From: Anaerolineales bacterium
GTDB taxonomy: Bacteria > Chloroflexota > Anaerolineae > Anaerolineales > UBA4823
Assembly: GCA_016932955.1 (NCBI GenBank)
Contig: JAFGBV010000110.1
Coordinates: 1 to 11,556, forward strand
Reading direction: 5' to 3'
Length of the DNA: 11,556 nucleotides
Shown one piece after another: positions 1 to 6,123 of this stretch (position 1 is the first letter of the stretch; each line of letters begins with the position of its first letter). The notes under the pieces are model-generated. The model had not been told where the DNA came from, made no database searches, and was given only the letters and a program-made list of their open reading frames with translations. The position numbers and the translations under genes were made by a program.

Positions 1-1
1 C

Positions 2-505
2 CACAAACGAAAGATTTCTGTTGGGCAGAGTTGCATCATTGAGGATTATGTATTTATTGATGCGCTTTCTCAAAAAGGTGTAGTTCTGGGCAATAATGTG
101 ACCATTGCCAAGTATTCCACGATCCAGTGCACGGGTGTAATCCAGGAATTGGGAGTGGGTGTGGATATAGAGGATAATTCAGCAGTTGGGGCTTATTCTT
201 TTCTGGGGGGACAGGGAGGTATTCGAATTGGAAAAAATGTGATCATGGGGCCCAAAGTGAATATCTTTTCTGAGAATCATTGCTTTGACCAACTAGATAT
301 CCCTATCCGCCTACAGCCCACGGAACGAAGAGGGGTGGTGATTGAGGATAATTGTTGGATTGGTGCGAATAGCACCATTGTAGATGGGGTAACGATCCAC
401 GGCGGGAGTGTGGTGGCAGCCGGAAGTGTGGTGAGCAAAGATGTGCCACCCAATTCGATTGTCGGAGGAGTTCCAGCGCGTGTTATTAAGGAGCGCGGAG
501 CCTGA
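2..505 (+). CDS. Hexapeptide-repeat (LbetaH) acyltransferase, 5' truncated
   Basis: Probable O- or N-acetyltransferase of the WcaF/maltose-acetyltransferase group, which transfers an acetyl group from acetyl-CoA to a sugar of a surface polysaccharide. The frame is open from base 2, so the true start lies left of the window and 167 residues are visible. The GTG at 98 falls inside the repeat region and is not the start. The protein is built of isoleucine/valine-rich hexapeptide turns (IGKNVIMGPKVNI, VIEDNCWIGANSTIVDGVTI) that form a left-handed beta helix. The ENH tripeptide (His about visible residue 93) is where this family has its catalytic histidine. The end, SIVGGVPARVIKE, is the family's usual C-terminus. 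Its TGA overlaps the next ATG by one base, which indicates translational coupling. The acceptor sugar cannot be read from sequence. GC content is low (roughly 43-45% in sampled lines). Confidence 0.9.
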   Translation, partial: HKRKISVGQSCIIEDYVFIDALSQKGVVLGNNVTIAKYSTIQCTGVIQELGVGVDIEDNSAVGAYSFLGGQGGIRIGKNVIMGPKVNIFSENHCFDQLDIPIRLQPTERRGVVIEDNCWIGANSTIVDGVTIHGGSVVAAGSVVSKDVPPNSIVGGVPARVIKERGA

Positions 506-1617
506 TGAAAATTGCCATGCTGGGCACGCGCGGAATCCCTGCCAGTTACTCGGGTTTCGAAACCTGCGTGGAGCAATTGGGAATGCGCCTTGTGGAGCGA
601 GGCCATGATGTGACCGTGTACTGCCGGAAGCACCATATCACCTATGCTGAGCCAACATATAAAGGCATGCGCTTGATCAAGCTGCCAACAATCCCGAATA
701 AGTATTTGGATACGATAGTGCACAGTTTCTTCTCATCTGTGCACGCGTTGTTCCAGCACTATGATATTGCATTGTATTTCATTGCCGGTAACAGCCTGGT
801 GACCTGGATCCCGCGATTGGTGGGGACCAAGACGATTTTGAATGTCGATGGCCTGGACTGGAAACGGGAGAAGTGGCCTACCCTGGCGAAGAAATATATC
901 CAGTTCGCCGAGTACCTGGCCACAGTGTTGCCAGATGCATACTTGACCGATTCGCATGTGGTGCAGGATTATTATCATGGCGAATACCGCAGTACACCTC
1001 CTTATATTCCCTATGGATCTGAGGTGGACGTATTACCGCCTGGAGAGACACTGGAGAAATATGGCCTTGAGGCTGGGAAGTACATACTCTTTGTTGGGCG
1101 TCTTGTGCCGGAGAATTGCGCTCATCAGTTAGTGACTGCTTTTCGCCAAATCGACACTGATATGAAGTGTGTAATTGTGGGCGACGCGCCTTATGCAGAT
1201 GATTACCAGGCAGAGTTGAGGGCATTGGCAGCGAATGATCCGCGGATTGTGTTCACTGGATATGTTTTTGGTAAGGGTTACCATGAGTTGGGCTCGAACG
1301 CGGCGATATTTGTAGAGACATCGGGTGTGGGGGGCACGCACCCAGCACTTGTGGAAGCGATGGCTTTTGGAAATTGTGTTGTGGTACATAATACACCAGA
1401 AAATCTGGAGACAATTGGGCAGGCGGGTCTATCTTACGATGGTAAAATTGGTGCAGAAAGCCTGAAATCTGTCCTGGTGAATTTGGTGGAAAACCCGCAG
1501 GAGGTTATGAGGTATCGTTCACTGGCAAAGGAACGGGCACAAACCAGTTATTCCTGGGAAATTGTGACCACAGCTTACGAAGATCTTTTCAGCCAGATGC
1601 TTCGAAAACAGGTCTGA
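505..1617 (+). CDS. GT4-type glycosyltransferase with DUF1972 N-terminus (rhamnosyltransferase-like)
   Basis: Cytoplasmic or membrane-associated GT-B fold glycosyltransferase, 370 residues, full length for the family. The N-terminus MKIAMLGTRGIPASYSGFET (1-20) and NVDGLDWKREKW (113-124) are hallmarks of the DUF1972 group, whose members transfer rhamnose or related sugars onto lipid-linked glycan intermediates. The C-terminal GT4 domain begins near ILFVGRLVPEN (194-204), and GGTHPALVEAMAFG (276-289) occupies the nucleotide-sugar binding region where GT4 enzymes carry an E-x7-E-like motif; the upstream acidic residue is shifted here (E271). The start ATG overlaps the previous stop by one base; AAGGAG (488-493) and GGAG (497-500) are possible ribosome-binding sites. 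Neighbouring acyltransferase and initiating transferase genes place it in exopolysaccharide assembly. Donor and acceptor are not determinable; the rhamnosyl label is family-level inference. Confidence 0.9.
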   Translation: MKIAMLGTRGIPASYSGFETCVEQLGMRLVERGHDVTVYCRKHHITYAEPTYKGMRLIKLPTIPNKYLDTIVHSFFSSVHALFQHYDIALYFIAGNSLVTWIPRLVGTKTILNVDGLDWKREKWPTLAKKYIQFAEYLATVLPDAYLTDSHVVQDYYHGEYRSTPPYIPYGSEVDVLPPGETLEKYGLEAGKYILFVGRLVPENCAHQLVTAFRQIDTDMKCVIVGDAPYADDYQAELRALAANDPRIVFTGYVFGKGYHELGSNAAIFVETSGVGGTHPALVEAMAFGNCVVVHNTPENLETIGQAGLSYDGKIGAESLKSVLVNLVENPQEVMRYRSLAKERAQTSYSWEIVTTAYEDLFSQMLRKQV

Positions 1618-1660
1618 CCCTTCTACGCAGGGGAGTTATACTTTCTCGGTTATCTGATCT
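1618..1660 (+). other. 43-base gap between GT4 and PGT genes
   Basis: This is the only non-coding gap inside the polysaccharide cluster. It holds no hairpin terminator and no convincing promoter; the GGGGAG at 1630-1635 is too far from ATG 1661 for normal ribosome binding. It coincides with a step in base composition, from about 43-48% GC in sampled lines before it to mostly 55% or more after it, so it may mark a join between segments of different origin. Confidence 0.5.
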
Positions 1661-3064
1661 ATGCTGCGCCGCAGTACCAATCTCGTAATTCTTTCTTTCC
1701 TACTTGATGTTGCCTCAGTAGTGGGGGCGGTGGGTTTGGCGCGCTGGCTGCGGGTGGAAATGCCGTTTGGGCTGCCATTACCAGATCCGCATCATTTATT
1801 TACCTTGCTATGGGAAGCTGCGCTACTCTACCCGGTAGTGTTTTTCCTGTTTTCGCTTTATGATCCAGAGCGAACATATCATGCCGTGGATGAGTACCAG
1901 TTGCTCAGCATTGCCAGTTTGATCGCAGCATTGGGCCTGGCGGGGCTGGTGTTTTTCACTGCACGCGATATTTCGCGGCTCTTCCTATTGTATTTCTATG
2001 GCAGCCACTTTACCCTGGTGACGCTGTGGCGGGCAGTGGTGCGGCTGGGACGCCGATCTCTGAATGGCCATACGCCAGACCGGCGACGAGTGCTTTTGAT
2101 TGGTGGGGGTGAGGCGGCGCAGCGCGCCCTGGAGCGTCTGGATGATCTCGCCTGGGCAGGGGTGTCACTGGTAGGTTACCTCACCGATGGCGAGCCGATC
2201 CCCAACGCAGGAGAAGATGTGCCATTGCTGGGTGGTGTGGATGATGTGGTGAGGGTGGTGGGTGAACGTGGAATCGATGATGTGTTGGTGGCATTGCCGG
2301 CGGAATCATACACAAAGGTCAATGAGCTGGTCGCGCGGCTGATCGATCAACCTTGCAGTGTGTGGGTGGTGCCGGATTATTTCAGCTTGCTGATCTATGG
2401 CGGGCATGTGGAAAGCCTGGGCGGTGTGCCAATGATCAGCCTGAAGATGCCCACGCTCACCGGCTACCAGCGACTGGTGAAACGCGTTTTTGATCTGGTT
2501 GTCGGGACCCTAATGCAGATCGCCCTCGCACCTGGAATGCTGGTGATTGCCATCGCAATCAAGCTGGATTCGCCGGGACCGGTGATCTTCAAGCAGAAAC
2601 GCGTAGGTGAGAATGGTCGCCTATTCTGGATGTATAAGTTCCGCACGATGGTGAAGGATGCAGACTCTCGCCTGACGGAGGTGATGAAAGCAGACGCCGA
2701 TGGCAATTTGGTGCACAAGCGCCCGGATGACCCTCGGGTGACGCGCGTGGGACGTATATTACGCAAGCTCAGTGCAGATGAGTGGCCCAATTTGTTCAAT
2801 GTGCTCAAGGGTGAGATGAGCCTGGTGGGTCCTCGCCCAGAGATGCCTATTTTGGTTGAGCAATATGCTCCCTGGCAGCGGGTGCGCTTTGCGGTGCCCC
2901 AGGGGATCACGGGTTGGTGGCAGGTGAATGGGCGCAGCGATAAGCCAATGCACCTGAATACAGAAGATGATATCTATTATGTGCGGAATTATTCTCTGCT
3001 GCTTGATCTGCAGATTCTATACAAAACGGTGTGGGTGGTATTGCGTGGAAAGGGAGCCTATTAG
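1661..3064 (+). CDS. Exopolysaccharide polyprenyl glycosylphosphotransferase (large PGT, WcaJ-like)
   Basis: Integral membrane enzyme that starts glycan assembly by moving a sugar-1-phosphate from a nucleotide sugar to undecaprenyl phosphate. The 467 residues are typical of large monotopic PGTs. About four hydrophobic N-terminal segments (roughly 8-28, 48-68, 80-100, 105-125) precede a Rossmann-like CoA_binding_3 domain with RRVLLIGGG (142-150). The catalytic domain starts at KRVFDLVVG (274-282), followed by the membrane-embedded helix to about 302, SPGPVIFKQKRVG (304-316), YKFRTM (325-330), the Asp-Glu pair of DEWPNLFNVLKGEMSLVGPR (D373-E374, catalytic dyad in studied PGTs) and GITGWWQVNGRSD (415-427). 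An in-frame TGA at 1655-1657 makes ATG 1661 the first ATG start; its ribosome-binding site is weak (GGGGAG at 1630-1635 is far upstream). The sugar, often glucose or galactose, cannot be assigned. GC is clearly higher than in the two preceding genes. Confidence 0.95.
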   Translation: MLRRSTNLVILSFLLDVASVVGAVGLARWLRVEMPFGLPLPDPHHLFTLLWEAALLYPVVFFLFSLYDPERTYHAVDEYQLLSIASLIAALGLAGLVFFTARDISRLFLLYFYGSHFTLVTLWRAVVRLGRRSLNGHTPDRRRVLLIGGGEAAQRALERLDDLAWAGVSLVGYLTDGEPIPNAGEDVPLLGGVDDVVRVVGERGIDDVLVALPAESYTKVNELVARLIDQPCSVWVVPDYFSLLIYGGHVESLGGVPMISLKMPTLTGYQRLVKRVFDLVVGTLMQIALAPGMLVIAIAIKLDSPGPVIFKQKRVGENGRLFWMYKFRTMVKDADSRLTEVMKADADGNLVHKRPDDPRVTRVGRILRKLSADEWPNLFNVLKGEMSLVGPRPEMPILVEQYAPWQRVRFAVPQGITGWWQVNGRSDKPMHLNTEDDIYYVRNYSLLLDLQILYKTVWVVLRGKGAY

Positions 3065-4981
3065 GTGCGAGCGGCGTCGCTGATTTCTACCCTGCGCAGC
3101 GAAAAGAATTGGCTGCGGGGAATTTTGCTGGCAGGCCTGGTCCATGGCCTGCTTTTTGTGTTTATCGTGCCGCCCTGGCAACATTATGATGAACCGGGGC
3201 ATTTTGAATATGCCTGGCTGCTGGCAAACAACCCCGGCTTCCCAGCAGTGGGGGATTATGATCAAGGGATGCGGCGTGAAGTGGCTGCTTCGATGGTGGA
3301 GCATGGTTTTTTCAGCGGCGGATTGCCGCTCCCGAATTTGCTCGTGCAAGATTCGCCGGTGTGGATCGGTATTTCGCAAGTGGCAGATCCACCTTTGTAT
3401 TACTGGCTGGCGGCGCTTCCGCTGCGGCTGGTGCGCACCACCGATATTACTTTTCAGCTCTACCTGGGGAGATTGGTATCCCTGCTCATGTTTCTGGTGA
3501 GCCTGATGGCGGCTTACGGGTGTATGACTGAGATCACAAGGCCCGGGCATGCACTGCGCGGGCTTGTACCCCTATCCATGGCGCTACTTCCGGGCTATGT
3601 GGATTTAATGACAGCGGTCAACAATGACGTTGGCGCGACGGTGGCTATGAGTTTATTCTTGTGGGCTGGATTGCGCCTGGTGCAGCGTGGATTGACATGG
3701 CAGCGGGTAGTAGCGGCAGTCTTTCTGACGGGTGTTTGTGTGTTCATGAAGGCCACCGCTGCCCCGGCAGTTCTGCTGCTGGGCGTAGCACTTTTATTAG
3801 CGGCTTTGCCGCAGAGAACGCGCCGGGTCGCCTGGGGAATATGTCTGGCGGTCTGCGTTCTAGCACTGGCTGTAGTCTTGGCAGGAGGTGGGGCAGGGGC
3901 GTGGTATCCCTCGTTACCGGAGAGCACAGCCCGGCGCATGGCAGTATCCGATGCGGGCAATCTTAGCCCAGTGGGAAATTGGGCTATGTTACTGAGCCGC
4001 GAGGAGGGAGGCACCTCATCTCAGGTGATTCAACCATTGCGGGAAGAGCAAGTCCGTGCGTTGAACGGAAAGACGGTGACACTGGGTGCATGGATGTGGG
4101 CAAACCAGCCATTGGCAGGGAGGACGCCAGAGTTGAGCGATGGCGATCAATCCTGGTCTGAAGTAGTCGCTGTGGATATAGAACCGGCATTTTACGCGAT
4201 TACCCTCACTGTTCCAGAGGAAGCCAGCCGTCTACTGGTGAAATTAAACTCTCCTGCCGGGGATGGCACGGGTGTGCCGCAGTTATATTATGATGGGGTG
4301 GTTTTGGTCGAAGGAGATTGGCACACGGAAGAGCCTCCAGAATATATAGACCGACAAGGGGATTGGGTTTACTGGGGGGGAGTAGAAGTGGAAAACCTGG
4401 CGCGCAATGGTTCTTTTGAGCAGGGTGGGTTGCGGGTTAAAACAAAGTTTGACCGGTTTATCCTGGATAGAGGTCGTTTTCAACCATCGTTGATCTTAAC
4501 TTCGCTGGCAGATCTGGATGGGTCGGCATGGTATTACCAGACTGCATTCGAGAATATGCAACGTTCTTTTTGGGCCAAGTTTGGCTGGGGGCATGTGCTT
4601 CTAAAAGGGTCAAATGCCTACTTAATCCTGGGCTTGTTCACAACCATTGGAGCGGCAGGTGCTTTGTTCGCCCTCTGGCAACACCGGCAGGAGCTGCCTT
4701 GGCATGGGCTGGTGTGGTTGACGATTGCAGCAGTTGTTGTTTGGGGCGTGGCATTAGGACGTGGGATTGGATCGCTCACCGGGGAGGTATTTATCCCAGG
4801 GGCGCGTTACGCTTACCCGGCAATTGTGCCTACGATATTATTGCTGGCAGGTGGGTGGTGGAAGATGCTAAGGTGGATCAGGCTGCCTGATTGGGGTAGA
4901 GGACTGTTGTATGGGGGATTGTTTGTTGCATTGGACGTTTGGGCGTTTGTGAGTATTGGGCGATTTTATACCGTTCCTTGA
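3065..4981 (+). CDS. DUF2142-like polytopic membrane protein with carbohydrate-binding-like insert (GT-C type)
   Basis: Probable membrane glycosyltransferase-like protein, 638 residues. After a first TM (about 18-36), PPWQHYDEPGHFEYA (36-50) has the DEP-H motif of DUF2142/GT-C proteins, where the first extracytoplasmic loop carries the catalytic acid (D42 and E43 are candidates). Further TMs lie near 131-152, 160-182, 186-206, 212-248 and 255-275. A soluble segment of about 240 residues follows. Its beta-rich part has VTLGAWMWANQP (338-349) and VPQLYYDGVVLVEGDW (404-419), resembling CBM_4_9-like jelly rolls, then NLARNGSFEQGG (444-455), a second domain-start motif. Four TMs and GARYAYPAIVP (579-589) end the protein. 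GTG 3065 directly follows the previous stop and has AAGGGAG at 3050-3056. Polymerase, glycan-modifying and plain DUF2142 roles are all possible. The stop codon lies inside the tRNA promoter. Confidence 0.8.
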   Translation: MRAASLISTLRSEKNWLRGILLAGLVHGLLFVFIVPPWQHYDEPGHFEYAWLLANNPGFPAVGDYDQGMRREVAASMVEHGFFSGGLPLPNLLVQDSPVWIGISQVADPPLYYWLAALPLRLVRTTDITFQLYLGRLVSLLMFLVSLMAAYGCMTEITRPGHALRGLVPLSMALLPGYVDLMTAVNNDVGATVAMSLFLWAGLRLVQRGLTWQRVVAAVFLTGVCVFMKATAAPAVLLLGVALLLAALPQRTRRVAWGICLAVCVLALAVVLAGGGAGAWYPSLPESTARRMAVSDAGNLSPVGNWAMLLSREEGGTSSQVIQPLREEQVRALNGKTVTLGAWMWANQPLAGRTPELSDGDQSWSEVVAVDIEPAFYAITLTVPEEASRLLVKLNSPAGDGTGVPQLYYDGVVLVEGDWHTEEPPEYIDRQGDWVYWGGVEVENLARNGSFEQGGLRVKTKFDRFILDRGRFQPSLILTSLADLDGSAWYYQTAFENMQRSFWAKFGWGHVLLKGSNAYLILGLFTTIGAAGALFALWQHRQELPWHGLVWLTIAAVVVWGVALGRGIGSLTGEVFIPGARYAYPAIVPTILLLAGGWWKMLRWIRLPDWGRGLLYGGLFVALDVWAFVSIGRFYTVP

Positions 4982-5006
4982 CATCCGCAAGGTGGATGGC
5001 TATAAT
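4978..5006 (+). promoter_or_regulatory. Perfect-consensus sigma-70 promoter of the tRNA-Gly gene
   Basis: TTGACA at 4978-4983 and TATAAT at 5001-5006 are separated by exactly 17 bases, a full match to the housekeeping sigma-70 consensus. Transcription should start at about 5012-5014, giving a 5' leader of only a few bases before the tRNA at 5019. The -35 box contains the TGA stop (4979-4981) of the upstream membrane-protein gene, so the two units are packed without spare sequence. No terminator is visible for the upstream operon before this point, so its transcript probably runs through the tRNA to the terminator at 5102-5137. Confidence 0.92.
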
Positions 5007-5018
5007 CTGCTTCGCATT

Positions 5019-5090
5019 GCGGGTGTTGCCAAGTGGTAAGGCAGTAGCTTCCCAAGCTACCATTCGACGGTTCGAATCCGTTCACCCGCT
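5019..5090 (+). tRNA. tRNA-Gly (anticodon CCC)
   Basis: A complete cloverleaf can be folded. The acceptor stem is GCGGGTG (5019-5025) with CACCCGC (5083-5089), seven Watson-Crick pairs. The D stem is GCC/GGC (5028-5030 with 5040-5042). The anticodon stem is GTAGC/GCTAC (5044-5048 with 5056-5060) around the loop TTCCCAA, giving anticodon CCC at 5051-5053, which reads GGG glycine codons. The T stem is GACGG/CCGTT (5066-5070 with 5078-5082) around TTCGAAT. Discriminator base 73 is T (5090), as is usual for bacterial tRNA-Gly. The 3' CCA is not encoded (the following bases are CAA), so CCA must be added by nucleotidyltransferase. Confidence 0.97.
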
Positions 5091-5101
5091 CAACAACGAT
5101 G

Positions 5102-5137
5102 AACAGAGCAACTCTTGCGGTTGCTCTGTTTATATTT
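5102..5137 (+). terminator. Intrinsic terminator after tRNA-Gly
   Basis: AACAGAGCAAC (5102-5112) pairs perfectly with GTTGCTCTGTT (5120-5130), an 11-base-pair stem closed by the 7-base loop TCTTGCG. A T-rich tail (TTATATTT from about 5130) follows. It lies 11 bases after the tRNA and should end both the tRNA transcript and any read-through from the polysaccharide genes, separating them from the signalling operon. Confidence 0.9.
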
Positions 5138-5265
5138 AATCCAAAGATTACAAAAGTATAACAATGTTGGCTCCTGTGAGGATGATTTGCAATGGTGATG
5201 TAATGTGGAGCGAGGAGGTCAATGTTAGAATGCCTTATTAAGGCATTCTATAAGGATGAGCGAAC
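5138..5265 (+). promoter_or_regulatory. Control region upstream of the receiver/GAF operon
   Basis: This is the only sizeable intergenic stretch besides the tRNA unit. No full-consensus promoter is visible. The best candidates are an extended -10, TGTTAGAAT (5223-5231, TG-n-TAGAAT) without a good -35, and a weaker TATAAC at 5157-5162 with a poor -35. It also contains AGGAGGT (5213-5219), a perfect inverted repeat (5226-5250), and AAGGA (5252-5256), which sits nine bases before the ATG of the first receiver and is its likely ribosome-binding site. Which promoter is used decides whether the inverted repeat is DNA operator or RNA leader structure. Confidence 0.5.
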
Positions 5266-5278
5266 ATGGAAAATCTAA
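5222..5278 (+). CDS. Candidate 18-codon leader micro-ORF (speculative)
   Basis: ATG 5222 opens a frame of 18 codons (MLECLIKAFYKDERTWKI) ending with TAA at 5276-5278, which overlaps the first 13 bases of the receiver gene in another frame. AGGAGGT (5213-5219) is a full Shine-Dalgarno match but ends only two bases before the ATG, which is tight; the GAGG at 5212-5215 would give six bases. The inverted repeat lies wholly within this frame, so ribosomes translating it would unfold the hairpin and could deliver themselves to the receiver's start. No homology supports it, and if transcription starts from the extended -10 at 5223-5231 the ORF would not be transcribed. Confidence 0.25.
   Translation: MLECLIKAFYKDERTWKI
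5226..5250. repeat. Perfect 12-base inverted repeat, operator or leader hairpin
   Basis: TAGAATGCCTTA (5226-5237) and its exact reverse complement TAAGGCATTCTA (5239-5250) flank a single T. The symmetry ends one base before the AAGGA ribosome-binding site of the first receiver gene. As DNA it would suit a dimeric regulator; as RNA it could form a hairpin with a small central loop beside the ribosome-binding site. There is no T-run after it, so it is not an intrinsic terminator. Confidence 0.85.
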
Positions 5279-5649
5279 CAATCTTGTACGTTGAAGACAA
5301 TCCGGAAAATCGCTTGCTAGTGCGGCGTGTGCTGATGGCTGAAGACTTCGCTGTGGATGAGGCAGAGTCTGCCGAGGAGGCGCTCGATTACTTGAAGAGC
5401 AAGCGCCCAGATCTAATATTGATGGATATCAATATGCCTGATGTAGATGGGTATACATTGACAGCTCGTTTACGTCAGAATCCACAGTTAAACGGTGTGC
5501 CAATCATTGCGCTTACGGCAAATGTAATGAAGGGGGACCGCGAGCGAACGCTGGAAGCAGGATGTGATGGCTACATTCAAAAACCGATCGATGTCGACTT
5601 GCTTCCCCAGCAGATTCTTCGCTTTTTGAAAGAGGTGGGCCGTGTCTGA
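5266..5649 (+). CDS. Stand-alone response regulator receiver (CheY/DivK-like) 1
   Basis: Single-domain cytoplasmic phosphorelay protein of 127 residues, consisting of one receiver with no DNA-binding or enzymatic output. The phosphorylation set is complete: acidic pair E10-D11 in LYVEDN, phospho-acceptor D54 in LILMDINMP, switch T84 in IALTAN and K106 in IQKP. It should therefore take a phosphoryl group from a histidine kinase or phosphotransfer protein and signal by protein contact. ATG 5266 has AAGGA nine bases upstream. The gene overlaps the second receiver by 8 bases and heads an operon of sensors. No histidine kinase is visible in the window, so the partner is outside it or in the truncated last gene. 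The nearest described style is DivK/CheY; the specific pathway is unknown. Confidence 0.95.
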   Translation: MENLTILYVEDNPENRLLVRRVLMAEDFAVDEAESAEEALDYLKSKRPDLILMDINMPDVDGYTLTARLRQNPQLNGVPIIALTANVMKGDRERTLEAGCDGYIQKPIDVDLLPQQILRFLKEVGRV

Positions 5650-6106
5650 TATAACGATCTCTCCCAGTGACAGTAATGTTCAGGGCCAGGGGGTGCGCAA
5701 GGATGTAATCCCAAAAGACGCGACAGTGCTGGTGGTAGAAGATAATGTGTCTAACTTTGTGTTGATTGCCCGTATGCTGGGGTATATGGGCATTCATTGC
5801 GAATGGAAAACATCTGGTTATGAGGTCGTGGAGTATGCGGATACACTGCCGCGCCTGGACTTGATTCTGATGGATATTCGCTTGCCCTACGAAGATGGTT
5901 ATGGGGCATTACGTAAGATCCGCGCTTCGCAAGCATTGAAGGATACATTGGTTGTAGCAGTAACGGCTGAAGCAAGCGTTGAACAGATGAATAAGGCCCG
6001 GGCTTCTGGGTTTGACGGGTTCTTGGGCAAACCTCTGGACATGGATCGCTTCCCAGATCAAATCCGCCGTATCCTGGCTGGTGATGCGGTTTGGGAGTTG
6101 AGTTAG
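5642..6106 (+). CDS. Stand-alone response regulator receiver 2 with N-terminal extension
   Basis: Second single-domain receiver, 154 residues. A polar tail of about 25 residues (serine- and glycine-rich, probably disordered) precedes the receiver. Catalytic residues are intact: E33-D34 in VVEDN, phospho-acceptor D78 in LILMDIRLP, T108 in AVTAEA and K130 in LGKP. GTG 5642 overlaps the first receiver's stop by 8 bases and has AGAGG at 5631-5635, six bases upstream, so the two are translationally coupled and probably made in similar amounts. Two receivers in tandem suggest a two-step relay, a phosphate sink, or two outputs of one kinase. The sequence diverges enough from receiver 1 that this is not a recent duplication. 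Confidence 0.93.
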   Translation: MSDITISPSDSNVQGQGVRKDVIPKDATVLVVEDNVSNFVLIARMLGYMGIHCEWKTSGYEVVEYADTLPRLDLILMDIRLPYEDGYGALRKIRASQALKDTLVVAVTAEASVEQMNKARASGFDGFLGKPLDMDRFPDQIRRILAGDAVWELS

Positions 6107-6123
6107 TTCGAACGGATGATGCT

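Noticed and set aside
98..505. GTG at 98 as the start of the acyltransferase
   Set aside because: The frame is open upstream to the window edge and already encodes hexapeptide-like residues (VGQSCIIEDYVFID, GVVLGNNVTI), so the gene starts outside the window.
277..723. Long minus-strand reading frames opposite most genes (for example 277-723, 2464-2910, 6808-7245, 9908-10411)
   Set aside because: They lie opposite well-supported genes and show no recognisable domains, proper start signals or independent spacing. They are by-products of codon usage on the coding strand.
5071..5090. tRNA-Gly 3' end as an attachment site of an integrated element
   Set aside because: No second copy of the tRNA 3' end and no integrase or phage-like gene were seen nearby in the window.
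4939..5139. 66-codon plus-strand ORF across the tRNA
   Set aside because: It covers the end of the DUF2142 gene, the tRNA promoter, the tRNA itself and the terminator. It is a chance frame.
5226..5250. Inverted repeat as an intrinsic terminator
   Set aside because: It is AT-rich, has no T-run after it, and is followed one base later by the receiver's ribosome-binding site.
6091..6123. TTG at 6091 as the start of the MshEN-GAF protein
   Set aside because: It would overlap the receiver by 16 bases, has no ribosome-binding sequence, and adds 11 residues not needed by any domain. ATG 6124 has a modest GGA upstream and no overlap.
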